Source: Alicyclobacillus_A sp963788285
Lineage (GTDB): Bacteria > Bacillota > Bacilli > Alicyclobacillales > Alicyclobacillaceae
NCBI GenBank assembly: GCA_963788285.1
Contig: CAWBGB010000014.1
Coordinates: 62,001-126,000 of the forward strand
DNA: 64,000 bases
Direction: 5' to 3'
In this document: one piece after another, positions 18,610 to 27,290 of the stretch
Numbering within the stretch: position 1 is the first letter of the stretch
Layout of the letters: each line of letters opens with the position of its first letter
Notes under the pieces: generated by a model
What the model saw: the letters and a program-made list of their open reading frames with translations, nothing else
Told to the model about the DNA's origin: nothing
Database searches by the model: none
Position numbers and translations under genes: made by a program

Positions 18610-18800
18610 TCACTTCCATTCCTTAGGGTCCTTACCTGTTAAAAACCCCTTGAACGAAACGATGCGTAGGTTATGTCGATCCGTTCTCTCCAGGTACTGA
18701 ATCCGACAACAGAGCCGTGGCTCAATCCACTGAGCATGTCTATCCTTCACAGTGTGAATCTGCTTTGCAACCTCAAGGAACGTAAATAATGAGGCACACT
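18610..18800 (-). pseudogene. ATP-dependent DNA ligase (LigD-type), C-terminal remnant
   Basis: The minus-strand frame ends QWIEPRLCCRIQYLERTDRH then NLRIVSFKGFLTGKDPKEW, which matches the OB-fold end of LigD-type ligases (W-x-x-P-x-L-x-x-x-V-x-Y-x-E-R-T and L-R-x-x-x-F-K-G-x-x-x-D-K-x-P). The catalytic Lys domain is missing. The neighbouring SRAP gene is a common partner of ligD/ku repair loci, so an end-joining repair operon once stood here. Confidence 0.6.
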
Positions 18801-18942
18801 ACTCAACCACGCAAATCCCCCCACCCACTCAGCGTGGAAGGGGGCTGCCAAGAGTTCCATTTAAATCCGGTCACCGTGTTCCTACCTACAACCGAGTGTA
18901 CACCATAGGTGTGTCATGCCCTGATGTGCCAAGTCCTAGGTG

Positions 18943-19278
18943 CTAATGAACAATTCTGTTCCGGAGCTCCTGCAACCGATTCCATTGCTTTTGCAGTAAA
19001 TCGAGTCTTTGGTCGAACGGGATGGTATCCCAATGTTCGTAGAGGTGTTGGTTCGCGCTTTCGAACCGCTCCAGAGTATTGGCAATCAGTTCCGACTTCG
19101 CATCGTATTCCTTTTCTTTGGCGTAGGCACGTTCGGCAATTTGTTGCAAGCGATTTTGTTGTTTTTCCAGCACCATGTCAATTTCCGATGGGTCTAAATT
19201 TGGCCAGATATGCAGGAGCGCCTCGTTCGCCAATTCATAGTTCCTCAGCGTTTGCTCAATCACATCCTCGTTCTGCAT
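18943..19278 (-). CDS. hypothetical helical protein with two internal repeats
   Basis: 111 residues, highly charged and predicted almost fully helical. It consists of two similar units: ANEALLHIWPNLDPSEIDMV followed by LEKQQNRLQQI, and ANQHLYEHWDTIPFDQRLDL followed by LQKQWNRLQEL, about 48 residues apart, so it arose by an internal duplication. There is no signal peptide or membrane segment. AGGAGG stands 6 nt before the ATG, which supports real translation. I do not know the family. It lies on its own. Confidence 0.6.
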   Translation of the reverse strand: MQNEDVIEQTLRNYELANEALLHIWPNLDPSEIDMVLEKQQNRLQQIAERAYAKEKEYDAKSELIANTLERFESANQHLYEHWDTIPFDQRLDLLQKQWNRLQELRNRIVH

Positions 19279-19470
19279 AACCGTCCTCCTATCCGATGGT
19301 CGAAACGAACGTTATTGTTCGCACTGCAGTGCGAGTTATGCACTGACGATTCAGGTGGTTCAGCTGAGCCGATGCGCAATCTGGGTCGATGCAGCCGCCG
19401 CCACAGGCTGGTTATTTCATCGGTGTTGCTCAAACAATTTTATACAGTACTTCTTAAAGGAGGATATCCC

Positions 19471-19498
19471 AAAAAGGGGGCTGCAGGCCCCCTTTTCG
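19471..19498 (-). terminator. bidirectional terminator
   Basis: GGGGGC-TGCAG-GCCCCC is flanked by AAAAA on the left and TTTT on the right. On the minus strand it lies downstream of the P450 gene and is followed by TTTTTGGG. Confidence 0.65.
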
Positions 19499-19643
19499 GA
19501 CACACACTCTATGGCGGTTTTTCACATCTAATAACGCGTTTTTATGTAGCCTCTATATAAAAATTTTCGTAAACGACAATCCGACACCGCATTTATGGTA
19601 ACTGATGCAGATTCACCATCAGGCAAGTCGAACTGCCCTGGAA

Positions 19644-20894
19644 TCATTTTCGTCTAATATTACTCATTACAAATCCACTTTCAGGCAATGTCGGCATTTT
19701 TGCCAGACTGTAGCTTAAATCCTGAGCTGGGACTTCAAACTCAATCTTGTTGACGAGGAAATCCAGGCTCGCTTTCATGACTTCGACGGTAATACCCTCG
19801 CCCGGGCAGCGGTGCCCCTTGGCAGGGTCTCCTCCACCTTGGGGAATGAAATCAAATAAGCTGCCCTTCCATTCCTTAAACCGTTGGGGCCGGAATTCGT
19901 TTGGGTTTTCCCAGAGTCGGGAATCGTGATTTGTACCGTATATATCAAGCAGTACGAGCATTCCCTTTTTGAATTCGCACTGATTCCAAACAAAATCCTT
20001 TCGTACCTTGGCACCCAAGAACGGGGCAAACGGATAGTAGCGCCGAACTTCCTGTGCGAACATTTCAAGATAGTCGCTGTTACCTAACTGCACCTTTTCT
20101 TTACACTCTGGGTGCTCATGCAACGCCAAAGCTGCAAAGGTAATGAAGGTTGCAATCGCCACAATCGGCCGCAAGACGTTGATGAGTTCTACCGCAGCCA
20201 TTTGGGTATCCAGCTGGCTGCCATCGAGCTCCTTATGAAAAGCCATTGCATAAAGTGCTGAACCTTCATCAACCTTCAGTTTGCCAGCTCGAACATCTTC
20301 TATGACCTTTCTGATCCACTCTTCAGCTCTGGTTCTTGCTCTTCTTCCTTTCCAGTGCCGCGGGCCAACCGCTCCGAAAGCATAAACCATTGCAGTGAAA
20401 TCGTCTGCCCGTTGTTTTACTTCTGATTTCTGTAGCGGAACTCCCGCCCAATGGCATGCTATCCGGCATAAAATATTTTTTGCTTCATCAAAAAGTACAA
20501 CCTTCTTGGAATCTTCCCATTTGCCAACAGAATCCTGCCACTGCTCCGTAACAAGCTCAGCTAACCGCTTTTGCTGTGGCGGAGTCATCAGCGACATAAA
20601 GAGAAGCTTCCGGAGAATATGCGCGTCACCGTCTAAACTCTGGATTCCATTCTCGCCAAACAATGTTTTTTGCACCCGTTTCGGTACGGCACCATGTCGC
20701 TGAAACCGTTCTGTATCGTAAAACAACTTCGCCGCTTCTTCTCCGCTTATACAAATTCCATTTTGTAACAGCAAACGTGCTTCAAATAAATCAGACCGAT
20801 TTCGATCAACCCTGTTTTTAATAAACAGATACCCCTCCTGCATTAGAGCGAGACTGCTATCGAGACTTTTATCATGAGGGACTTGCTCGTTCAT
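19644..20894 (-). CDS. CYP152-family cytochrome P450 peroxygenase (fatty-acid hydroxylase)
   Basis: 416 residues. The heme-thiolate loop is FIPQGGGDPAKGHRCPGEGI with Cys363. The I-helix lacks the usual acid-alcohol pair and instead has Arg242-Pro243 (NVLRPIVAIATF), which in CYP152 enzymes binds the fatty-acid carboxylate so that H2O2 can be used directly. These enzymes hydroxylate fatty acids at the alpha or beta carbon, or decarboxylate them to terminal alkenes. Residue 85 is Gln (ENGIQSLDG), as in the Bacillus beta-hydroxylase, not the His found in the decarboxylase OleT, so hydroxylation is more likely. AAAGGAGAAG precedes the ATG. No redox partner gene is nearby, as expected for a peroxygenase. 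Confidence 0.93.
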   Translation of the reverse strand: MNEQVPHDKSLDSSLALMQEGYLFIKNRVDRNRSDLFEARLLLQNGICISGEEAAKLFYDTERFQRHGAVPKRVQKTLFGENGIQSLDGDAHILRKLLFMSLMTPPQQKRLAELVTEQWQDSVGKWEDSKKVVLFDEAKNILCRIACHWAGVPLQKSEVKQRADDFTAMVYAFGAVGPRHWKGRRARTRAEEWIRKVIEDVRAGKLKVDEGSALYAMAFHKELDGSQLDTQMAAVELINVLRPIVAIATFITFAALALHEHPECKEKVQLGNSDYLEMFAQEVRRYYPFAPFLGAKVRKDFVWNQCEFKKGMLVLLDIYGTNHDSRLWENPNEFRPQRFKEWKGSLFDFIPQGGGDPAKGHRCPGEGITVEVMKASLDFLVNKIEFEVPAQDLSYSLAKMPTLPESGFVMSNIRRK

Positions 20895-21026
20895 TAAACT
20901 TATCTTCTCCTTTACTCCTAACTAGGAAGTTCCCAAATAAGGGCTTTACAGTTCTCGGAGCTTCAAATTAAACAGTGAAAAAGGCCGAAAACAGAGATAC
21001 CGGTTTCCCGGGTGTCCCGATGTATG

Positions 21027-21147
21027 TGAGCCTTTTGCAGAATTATCTCCAACACTCCATGATACGCTATATATAGCGTATAACATTAATCAACAACGCT
21101 ATATATGGGATGAATCACGTTGTAAATCGAATTCTGCAAAAGGCTCA
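21027..21147 (+). repeat. 121-bp MITE-like element, copy 2
   Basis: Same 18-bp perfect terminal inverted repeats and interior palindromes as copies 1 and 3. Taking GAGCC/GGCTC as ends, the flanks carry the 4-bp direct repeat ATGT. It lies about 130 bp upstream of the P450 start, pointing away from it. Confidence 0.85.
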
Positions 21148-21799
21148 TGTAAAAAACCTTATTCACTTGATCTCACACACTTCGGAAGGATACAGACTCG
21201 GCATTTAATCGGAACCTCTTTGCGCTCATCACAAGACCGAATCTGAATGGTGTATTACACACTTTTCATGGGACACCCCCCGATCTGAAGTGTAGTAATC
21301 CCGCGATCATGAAAATTTATGTGTTGCCATTAATCAAAGTTTTCATGATAAAATCACTTAACAATCTGACGGTACAGAAAATATAAACACACCTTTTAAA
21401 CAGGTGTGTTTAGGAAAAACGGCCTGTAATGATTAGGGCCACCTCCCACGTAAAAGCATGAAAGGTGGCCCTAATTTTAAGGGTTTCGGCTCGAATTTAC
21501 GTCATGCAGGATGACGCACGTTTATTTTATCCCATTTTTGAAAGATAAAAAAATATGCCCTAGTCGTCCAGGGTCATCAAACAAAGGGGGTTAAAGGTGA
21601 ACATGTATGTTATATCAACATTTGTAATGAGACAAGATGTTAAAGATTTCTGTCGTCCGACACTTTCGTAGGCAACCTTCGTAGCTTCCCTAGTCCAGTT
21701 GACAGCGAATGATCGGCTGGCCATAAGTGTCGCTCCGGCGTGACATGGTCCGAATTCTGGCATCCGAGCAAACCGTAGCTAGAGCTAAAACAGCTATTT
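21148..21799. other. intergenic region with two strong hairpins
   Basis: No gene recognised. AAACACACCT/AGGTGTGTTT (21385-21411) and ATTAGGGCCACCT/AGGTGGCCCTAAT (21432-21475, followed by TTTTAA) are perfect inverted repeats. The second has a 13-bp stem and resembles a terminator on the plus strand, although no plus-strand gene precedes it. A minus-strand frame at 21560-21763 has no family resemblance. Confidence 0.4.
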
Positions 21800-22564
21800 T
21801 CAGATCATTTTCACACCGCTGACCAGTATTAACACCGACAAGATGGCCCGGAGCGGTTTCGAAGGCACCTTGACTGCCAATCGACTCCCCACTAACACAC
21901 CTGGGATAGAACCTAATAACAGGTTCCCCGCCAGCAGGTAGTTCACATGGCCCAGCCCGGCGTTTAACAGGCCCGCCGCCGTCGCCAAAAAGAACGCATG
22001 CGCGATATCAGTGCCCACCAACTCGGATCCACTAAGACGATATAGGTACATCATAGCGATGGCAAACAGGGATCCAGAGCCGATTGATGTCAAACCAACG
22101 ATGAACCCAAAGACCGCACCGATCCACGTCGATAGGACGCGCTTTTCTTCAAGTGAACGTGCCATCCATCGATTCGGCTTCAGCCGGTTGTCGAACAGGA
22201 CTCGAATCAAAGTCGCGATCGATACGATTACCAGTACGTAACCTAAGGCATGTTGGATAATGGTTTCTTCGTTGTGGAAGAACGACTGCGACAGATGCAG
22301 CAGGATGATCGCCGCCACGGCACCGGGAATGCTACCGTACGCGAGGTGCCGCACCAGTTTCCAATTGATCGTCTTTTGCCTCCAATGCTGGACGGTTCCA
22401 AACAACTTCGTCACAGAGTTGTACAGAAGGTCCGTGCCCACAGCAATGGACGGATGAACGCCAATCAGAACCAGAAACGGGGTCAAGAGTGACGCGGCAC
22501 CGACCCCCGTGAGTCCTACCAAGAGGCCGACCAGTACACCCATCAGGACAATCCCAACACTCAC
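21800..22564 (-). CDS. TauE/SafE-family sulfite/organosulfonate exporter
   Basis: 254 residues with eight hydrophobic helices in two repeats. The first begins VGLLVGLTGVGAASLLTPFL and the second VFGFIVGLTSIGSGSLFAIA, the paired G(L/S)xGxG(G/S) motifs of the TauE/SafE family, which moves sulfite, sulfonates, sulfoacetate or related anions. The GTG at 22564 has GGAGGG at a 6-nt spacing; the longer TTG start at 22582 would lie inside the operator palindrome. Regulation by a repressor at that palindrome is likely. Confidence 0.88.
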   Translation of the reverse strand: MSVGIVLMGVLVGLLVGLTGVGAASLLTPFLVLIGVHPSIAVGTDLLYNSVTKLFGTVQHWRQKTINWKLVRHLAYGSIPGAVAAIILLHLSQSFFHNEETIIQHALGYVLVIVSIATLIRVLFDNRLKPNRWMARSLEEKRVLSTWIGAVFGFIVGLTSIGSGSLFAIAMMYLYRLSGSELVGTDIAHAFFLATAAGLLNAGLGHVNYLLAGNLLLGSIPGVLVGSRLAVKVPSKPLRAILSVLILVSGVKMI

Positions 22565-22580
22565 GCGCGTCCCTCCGCTC

Positions 22581-22611
22581 AATATAACCGACTATTTATA
22601 TCGGTTATATT
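22581..22611 (-). promoter_or_regulatory. palindromic operator candidate of the TauE/SafE gene
   Basis: AATATAACCGA and TCGGTTATATT are perfect 11-bp inverted arms around a 9-nt spacer, ending 17 nt before the GTG start. Size and AT-rich arms fit ArsR/SmtB-type (BigR/SqrR-like) or TetR-type repressors that control sulfur-stress exporters. No regulator gene is adjacent. Confidence 0.6.
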
Positions 22612-22871
22612 AGAATTATACACAACAAAGACTCGGCCTGTAAAGTGAATGGCGTTCATAGCCATTCCACCGACCACGCACGCTGGGCGCATGCCGTACC
22701 ATGATTTGATCTATTCTGATTAGGCTCAGGCTGTGCTTGTTTCATCAACCTTCGGAGGTACTGTCAGCGCACGCAGGATTGTCTGTTTCCGAGGACATCA
22801 CTACACATGTCTTCAGCATGAACGAGAAATACTGAGTGGCAAATCCGGAACTTCATGATCGGAGGTACACT

Positions 22872-23210
22872 ATGTGGATTGTTGAAAGAGAACACAAACG
22901 CGATGAAGACGGAGAGAACGTCGCCGTTGAATTGCGTGATCCTGATGGATGGATGCGCGCGCACGTTCGATGGGACGGTGGTATACAAGTCTGGATAGAC
23001 ACCGTCACCGAAGAGCAAAACGAGATACATGACACCTTCCATACGTATGATATCCGTGGTTTTATCGACAAACTTCAGGATTTACAGACTGCTAGCGAGG
23101 AACTGTTCAATCATCAGGGATATTGGGCCAGCAACTGCGTCGAATCGGAGGACAATCTCTCCTATATCCCGGACCGTACCAGCCGAGGTGGAGCCACCCC
23201 TCCTCCTTAA
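22872..23210 (+). CDS. hypothetical acidic cytoplasmic protein
   Basis: 112 residues from the ATG at 22872, which has GGAGGT at a 5-nt spacing. It starts MWIVEREHKRDEDGENVAVE and continues LRDPDGWMRAHVRWDGGIQV, WIDTVTEEQNEIHDTFHTYD, IRGFIDKLQDLQTASEELFN. It looks like an alpha+beta domain with a helical C-terminal half and a low-complexity end. There is no signal or membrane segment, and I recognise no family. Confidence 0.6.
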   Translation: MWIVEREHKRDEDGENVAVELRDPDGWMRAHVRWDGGIQVWIDTVTEEQNEIHDTFHTYDIRGFIDKLQDLQTASEELFNHQGYWASNCVESEDNLSYIPDRTSRGGATPPP

Positions 23211-23472
23211 TGAATAAGAGCATGTACAGGCGGGGTTGACGTTGTTGAGCCAATAGAGGACCAAGGATTTCTCGTCAACAATAAACCCGGATTTCGATGG
23301 TTTTGTTTTGACCAGCCCGTAAGGGCTGGGAATTCAATTGATTGGTAAAAATGTAGGCGATCACGGTGGCAGTATGAACTGGCGTTGTTTGGAGACACTT
23401 TCCCCCTCCCTAGACTGGGCTCAGCTTTGCGCCTATTCAGCTGGGAAGCTGCTATGTCACAGTCTCAATCAT

Positions 23473-23990
23473 CTAGGCCGATAAGAACTGTTCGAACTCT
23501 GGAAGACGTAGTGACCATTGCCGTGCGTGACGGACCAGAACACCAGGCAAGAACAACAGTCTTCGCCAAAGCCGTCCGGCAGTCCACTGACGAACCCCAG
23601 GTTTAAGCGCCGTTTGCTTGTAGAGCAGGAGCAAGTTGTACACCAGCAACTTCAAACCCTCTGAGGCTTGGTTGGCGCCAAAGTCCTGGCTTGAGAATTG
23701 GTCAATGGCAAATCCATATTTTGCTTCTTTGATGTGGTTCTCGGCATTGCCACGGTAGTTGCAAAAATGCCAAATATCCTCGGTGCTCCAATCCAACGTT
23801 GTGGCAATGGCTTCGTACTCCCAAAGCCAATCAGCACACAGGACTTCCTCGGGGTCGATGTCCAGGCGCCGTACAATGACAACCCCGTCGTGGCTTTCCC
23901 AAGACGTTGCCTGGTACATCATGGAGGCGACGTCACAGTGTTCCTTGCCACTCCGTGTGATACAGTGCCAAAGTGCGGATGCGCGGCTAC
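23473..23990 (-). pseudogene. IS1380-family transposase, C-terminal remnant
   Basis: The minus strand encodes WHCITRSGKEHCDVASMMYQ, then YRGNAENHIKEAKYGFAIDQ (the conserved E-N-x-I-K-E-x-K-x-G-F block with the catalytic Glu), FGANQASEGLKLLVYNLLLL and a basic tail ending LRLPEFEQFLSA. The N-terminal two thirds with the DD residues are absent. It is a truncated, inactive copy. Confidence 0.8.
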
Positions 23991-24000
23991 AATGAGTAAC

Positions 24001-24330
24001 CCGGCCCGTGGGAACCTGGGGACCAGGATTATTTCGTTTGTCAGGATGGAATCGTCATTCTAGAGATGGGGGAGAATCGAGAGATTAAACTCAACGTGAT
24101 TTGTGGAAAGCCCATGATTACAGACATTGTTCTCGGATTTACGGACGAATGGGGTGTTACGAATGCACCCAAATGTTGACCACCGCTTGTCTCTTGTCTC
24201 CAAGCTGGATAACGCTGTTCCGTATACATATTGCTGGGAAGGGCTTGCATCTCTTGCGATGTACAGACAGGACGTAGTCACCAAAGAAGAAATCAGGTCT
24301 GTTGAATGTTGCGGGAAGAATCAGTAAAAA
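24001..24330 (+). other. degenerate open frame, origin unknown
   Basis: The plus strand reads EPGDQDYFVCQDGIVILEMG, ENREIKLNVICGKPMITDIV, LGFTDEWGVTNAPKC then stops at 24178. A second frame continues DHRLSLVSKLDNAVPYTYCW. It looks like the tail of a protein broken by a frameshift; no family recognised. Confidence 0.25.
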
Positions 24331-24460
24331 CCGGCAGCTGTTATTGCGGGAAAGTTGAACATGGACGTGTTTGGTACGCAGATACCGATAACGAGAACAA
24401 ACAGGAGGCTATCACGACGAACGAAGAACACGGGATGTACACGAAATAGAATCATATTGA

Positions 24461-24492
24461 CAAAAATAACGCTCCCGTCGTTAGGGAGCGCT
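24461..24492 (-). terminator. terminator-like hairpin
   Basis: On the minus strand CGCTCCC, loop TAACGAC, GGGAGCG is followed by TTATTTTTG. It lies inside a minus-strand open frame (24321-24650, reading SLGDVQDKWWPFCFFAGDGF) that is therefore probably not a working gene. Confidence 0.5.
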
Positions 24493-24759
24493 TTACCACC
24501 ACTAGGACCATAGAGCCCAAATCCATCACCAGCGAAGAAGCAAAACGGCCACCATTTATCTTGAACATCGCCTAGCGATTGAGGCAAGTTTTGGAGCAAT
24601 TCTGCTTTCGCTTTTGTCTTATCGGTTTGATGTAACAGTCTGACCGATTGACTTTTCCTTACTACCCGATGAGTGGTGAGCTAGGCGACAACGCAATTAA
24701 AGAATAAAAAAAGGAGTGGTACAAGCATCCTAACTCCTTAGAAGGAGTGAGGATAGAGC

Positions 24760-26625
24760 ATGGATCTGACACTTTATATTCATCCAGTTATGCTTGTCTT
24801 TGTAATCATTGGCCTTTTATTTGTTGTACGCAATTTTACAACGATAAAAAGAATGGCCATCGGCAGGCCCATGCGGTCTAAAGAATTAGAAGCAAAGCAA
24901 AACAGGCTTCTTTGGTATATTACACTCCCCATTTTGTCGGCCGATTTGTACCCCTCAGTGGCATATGGACCCGAAGCTGGCGTGACTGAGTTTGCATTTT
25001 TTGGGGTGAAGCGCACTGCGGATCCTAATTCCGATTGTGATGGCCACGGTACTACTCTTGGTAATTATCGTTCTATTTTATGTGATGAGCATTTTAGCTT
25101 ACCCAAATGGGGGTGGAGGCTACAGCATCGCCTGTGATAATTTTAAAAGGCCCTGGGTATCGTTAGTTAGTGCGCTATTAATTGACCACGTCTTAACCGT
25201 CGCTGTATCCGTTTGTTCTGGAATTCAGGCAGTTGCCTCTGCTTACCCCATCATTGCGCCATACGCAGTCGTCTTATCTGTGCTCTGTGTGTTTGGCATT
25301 CTAATGGTTAATTTACGGAGCGTTTGCGAATCGGCCACGGTTTTTGCTTCGCCAACTTTCGCGTTCATGGTAAGCATGCTCTTTCTTAATTGGAAGAGGA
25401 ATTATGGATAACATTCAACATGGATTTGTTCAAGCCTCCACTCCACGATTTGGCGTTGTTCCGCATGGGTTGACGACTTTAATCCTTTTAAAGGCATTCA
25501 GTGCTGCATGTTCTTCTCTCACGGGTATTGAGACGATAGCCAATGCGGTGCCAATCTTTCGAGAACCAAGCCAACAGAGTGCCATTAAAGCCTATATCGC
25601 GATGACGATCATTACTGGCGTGACCTTATTGGGGTTTGGATTTGAGCTATATGTAAAGGGTATTACGGTTAATCCCAACAATACAATGTTATCTCAGCTA
25701 TGACAGGTTTATTTCGACCACGGGGGTGATATATCAAGTCATCACTTGGACCACTTTCCTTGTGCTGATCATCGCGGCCAACTCTACATTTACTGGATTT
25801 CCGCAATTGTTAGCCCTAGTGGCCAGGGATGGATTTTTACCACGCGCTCTGACCCTTCGTGGAGATCGATTGGGATATTCCAATGGCATGATTGTACTCA
25901 CTTTCTTGTCTTCATTATTAATCGTCGCATTTCGTGCGCAAACAAACGCACTCATTCCACTGTTTGCAATTGGTGTATTCTTGTCAATTACTGTAGCTCA
26001 AATTGGATTGGTTCGTCGTTGGAATCCAACGTCTTAACAAACCGAGAAAGCGGTTGAAGTAGGGATCGATACTCACTCTTGAGAGCAATTAGCCGACAGG
26101 GCGCTCCCCATTCCTCCCATTTCCCTTGAATTTTCTCAATGGATTCATCGTCAAATCCGATATAGAGTGCCATTGTGTCGGAATACATACTTTGGGCAAA
26201 CGAAACGGCGTCTTCTACAACGCGATGGACGCCAGAAATCAAAATTAGAGACACAACATGATGAGGGTGAGGACGTGTATACTTCAAGTCAATGCGCAGT
26301 TCATCGGCAATCGTATCGTAATGACGACGAATCGTGAATGCGGTGAAAATAAGAGTTGGAAGTGCAACAATCACGATCCATGCACCTTCTGTGAATTTCG
26401 TCACTGCAAAGACGACGGCAACGAGTGCTGTGACGCCCGCACCAATGGCGTTCACTGATGCCTTCATGGCCCAATGAGATCCACGTGTGTTTTATGGAGA
26501 TGAAATGGTACTGTAGTAACCACAACATCCCGTAGGAATCAAGCTCGGATTAACAACGCACTTTGATTATGAAACAGATAATGCCACCATTTGTTTGGTA
26601 CAAACTTAATCAAATGAACGTGATC
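24760..26625 (+). pseudogene. KimA-type (ydaO) potassium transporter, frameshifted and with inverted 3' segments
   Basis: The plus strand carries the N-terminal two thirds in four frames: TTIKRMAIGRPMRSKELEAK, LPILSADLYPSVAYGPEAG, ILAYPNGGGGYSIACDNF, LLKAFSAACSSLTGIETIAN, STFTGFPQLLALVARDGFLP, RGDRLGYSNGMIVL to QIGLVRRWN at about 26027. The next part of the protein, WAMKASVNAIGAGVTALVAV to LLQPLSRFVKTLD, is on the minus strand (26483 down to about 26028). The C-terminal tail, FVPNKWWHYLFHNQSALLIR and DVVVTTVPFHLHK, is also on the minus strand (about 26625-26488). The protein order is thus A, reverse B, reverse C. AAGGAG precedes the ATG. No c-di-AMP riboswitch is visible in front. Confidence 0.8.
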
Positions 26626-26662
26626 GCACAGCCTCTCCGTCATAGGGCCTACGCCAGTTGCT

Positions 26663-26803
26663 TCACGAAAGTTCGTTTCGATAACTCATCCCAACGTCCT
26701 TTATGCTATAAGACGGCCCCCTGACACTCTCGCTAGTAGTTAAAACGAGTGTTATTAATGCAAACAAAACTCTCATCACAGTAAGCCACTTACGTCGGTT
26801 CAA
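26663..26803 (-). CDS. small possibly exported peptide
   Basis: 46 residues from TTG 26803, with AAAGGGAG at an 8-nt spacing: MNRRKWLTVMRVLFALITLV, then LTTSESVRGPSYSIKDVGMS, then YRNELS. The N-terminus looks like a signal peptide or membrane anchor. It could be a genuine small gene or the head of a lost one. Confidence 0.35.
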   Translation of the reverse strand: MNRRKWLTVMRVLFALITLVLTTSESVRGPSYSIKDVGMSYRNELS

Positions 26804-26864
26804 TTTGTTTTCTCCCTTTCCAGGATCAATAAACTGACTTCTCCGCACCCCTTGACATTATCTT

Positions 26865-26990
26865 CACGGGGCCTGTGCAAAGGCACTTGGAGGTGCAGAC
26901 ATCAGCTTCTATGTAGGTTTTCTGGTGGAGGGATTGGCGTACTTCTTTCTGCGACGCAACACAGCGATCCTAGCGACCGTAAGCCATTAG
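26865..26990 (+). pseudogene. NCS1 nucleobase/cation symporter, C-terminal remnant
   Basis: The frame reads ACAKALGGADISFYVGFLVE then GLAYFFLRRN and stops at 26990. PLAxxLGGxDxSxxVGFxVxxxxYxxL is the last-helix pattern of purine-cytosine permeases. All upstream helices are missing. Confidence 0.5.
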
Positions 26991-27246
26991 GTTCGTAATT
27001 GACAGAAGCCCCATCCAAAGTCAGTCGCATCAACCAACCAACATCATAGAGCGGAGCCCTCTCTTGGAACCATGTTGGCGTACACACGCGGTTACCCATT
27101 ATGTCGCGGAGGGGGTGTTTTTCAACAGACTCAGACAAGCATAATTATGCAGCCATGAAATCGCTTTACGTCAAATAAATCCCCATGTTTTTGGTTAAAT
27201 CCATCGCAATTTATTCTGTTGTTTAGCAGAGATGGACTTGATTTAT

Positions 27247-27275
27247 TTATTCATAATCATGAATAATTATTTGAC
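27247..27275 (+). promoter_or_regulatory. ARG-box-like palindrome upstream of the permease
   Basis: TTATTCAT-AATC-ATGAATAA is a perfect 8-bp inverted repeat, and the overlapping CATGAATAATTATTTGA resembles the ArgR/AhrC consensus (CATGAATAAAAATxCAA; core TGAATxxxxATTCA). It ends 15 nt before the start codon and would overlap the promoter or ribosome site. Confidence 0.45.
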
Positions 27276-27290
27276 AAAGGAGGTATATCA

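Noticed and set aside
21385..21475. Small CRISPR-like or repeat array from neighbouring hairpins
   Set aside because: The two hairpins have different sequences and no spacer periodicity; nothing resembling cas genes is present anywhere in the window.
24321..24650. A minus-strand protein (LLQNLPQSLGDVQDKWWPF...)
   Set aside because: A strong terminator-like hairpin lies inside the frame and its C-terminal part turns low-quality, so I treat it at most as a remnant.
24600..24759. A second c-di-AMP riboswitch in front of the KimA-like gene
   Set aside because: This would be expected from the family, but the conserved blocks (GGGGGAACC, GACAGCTAACCTCG) are absent from the leader.
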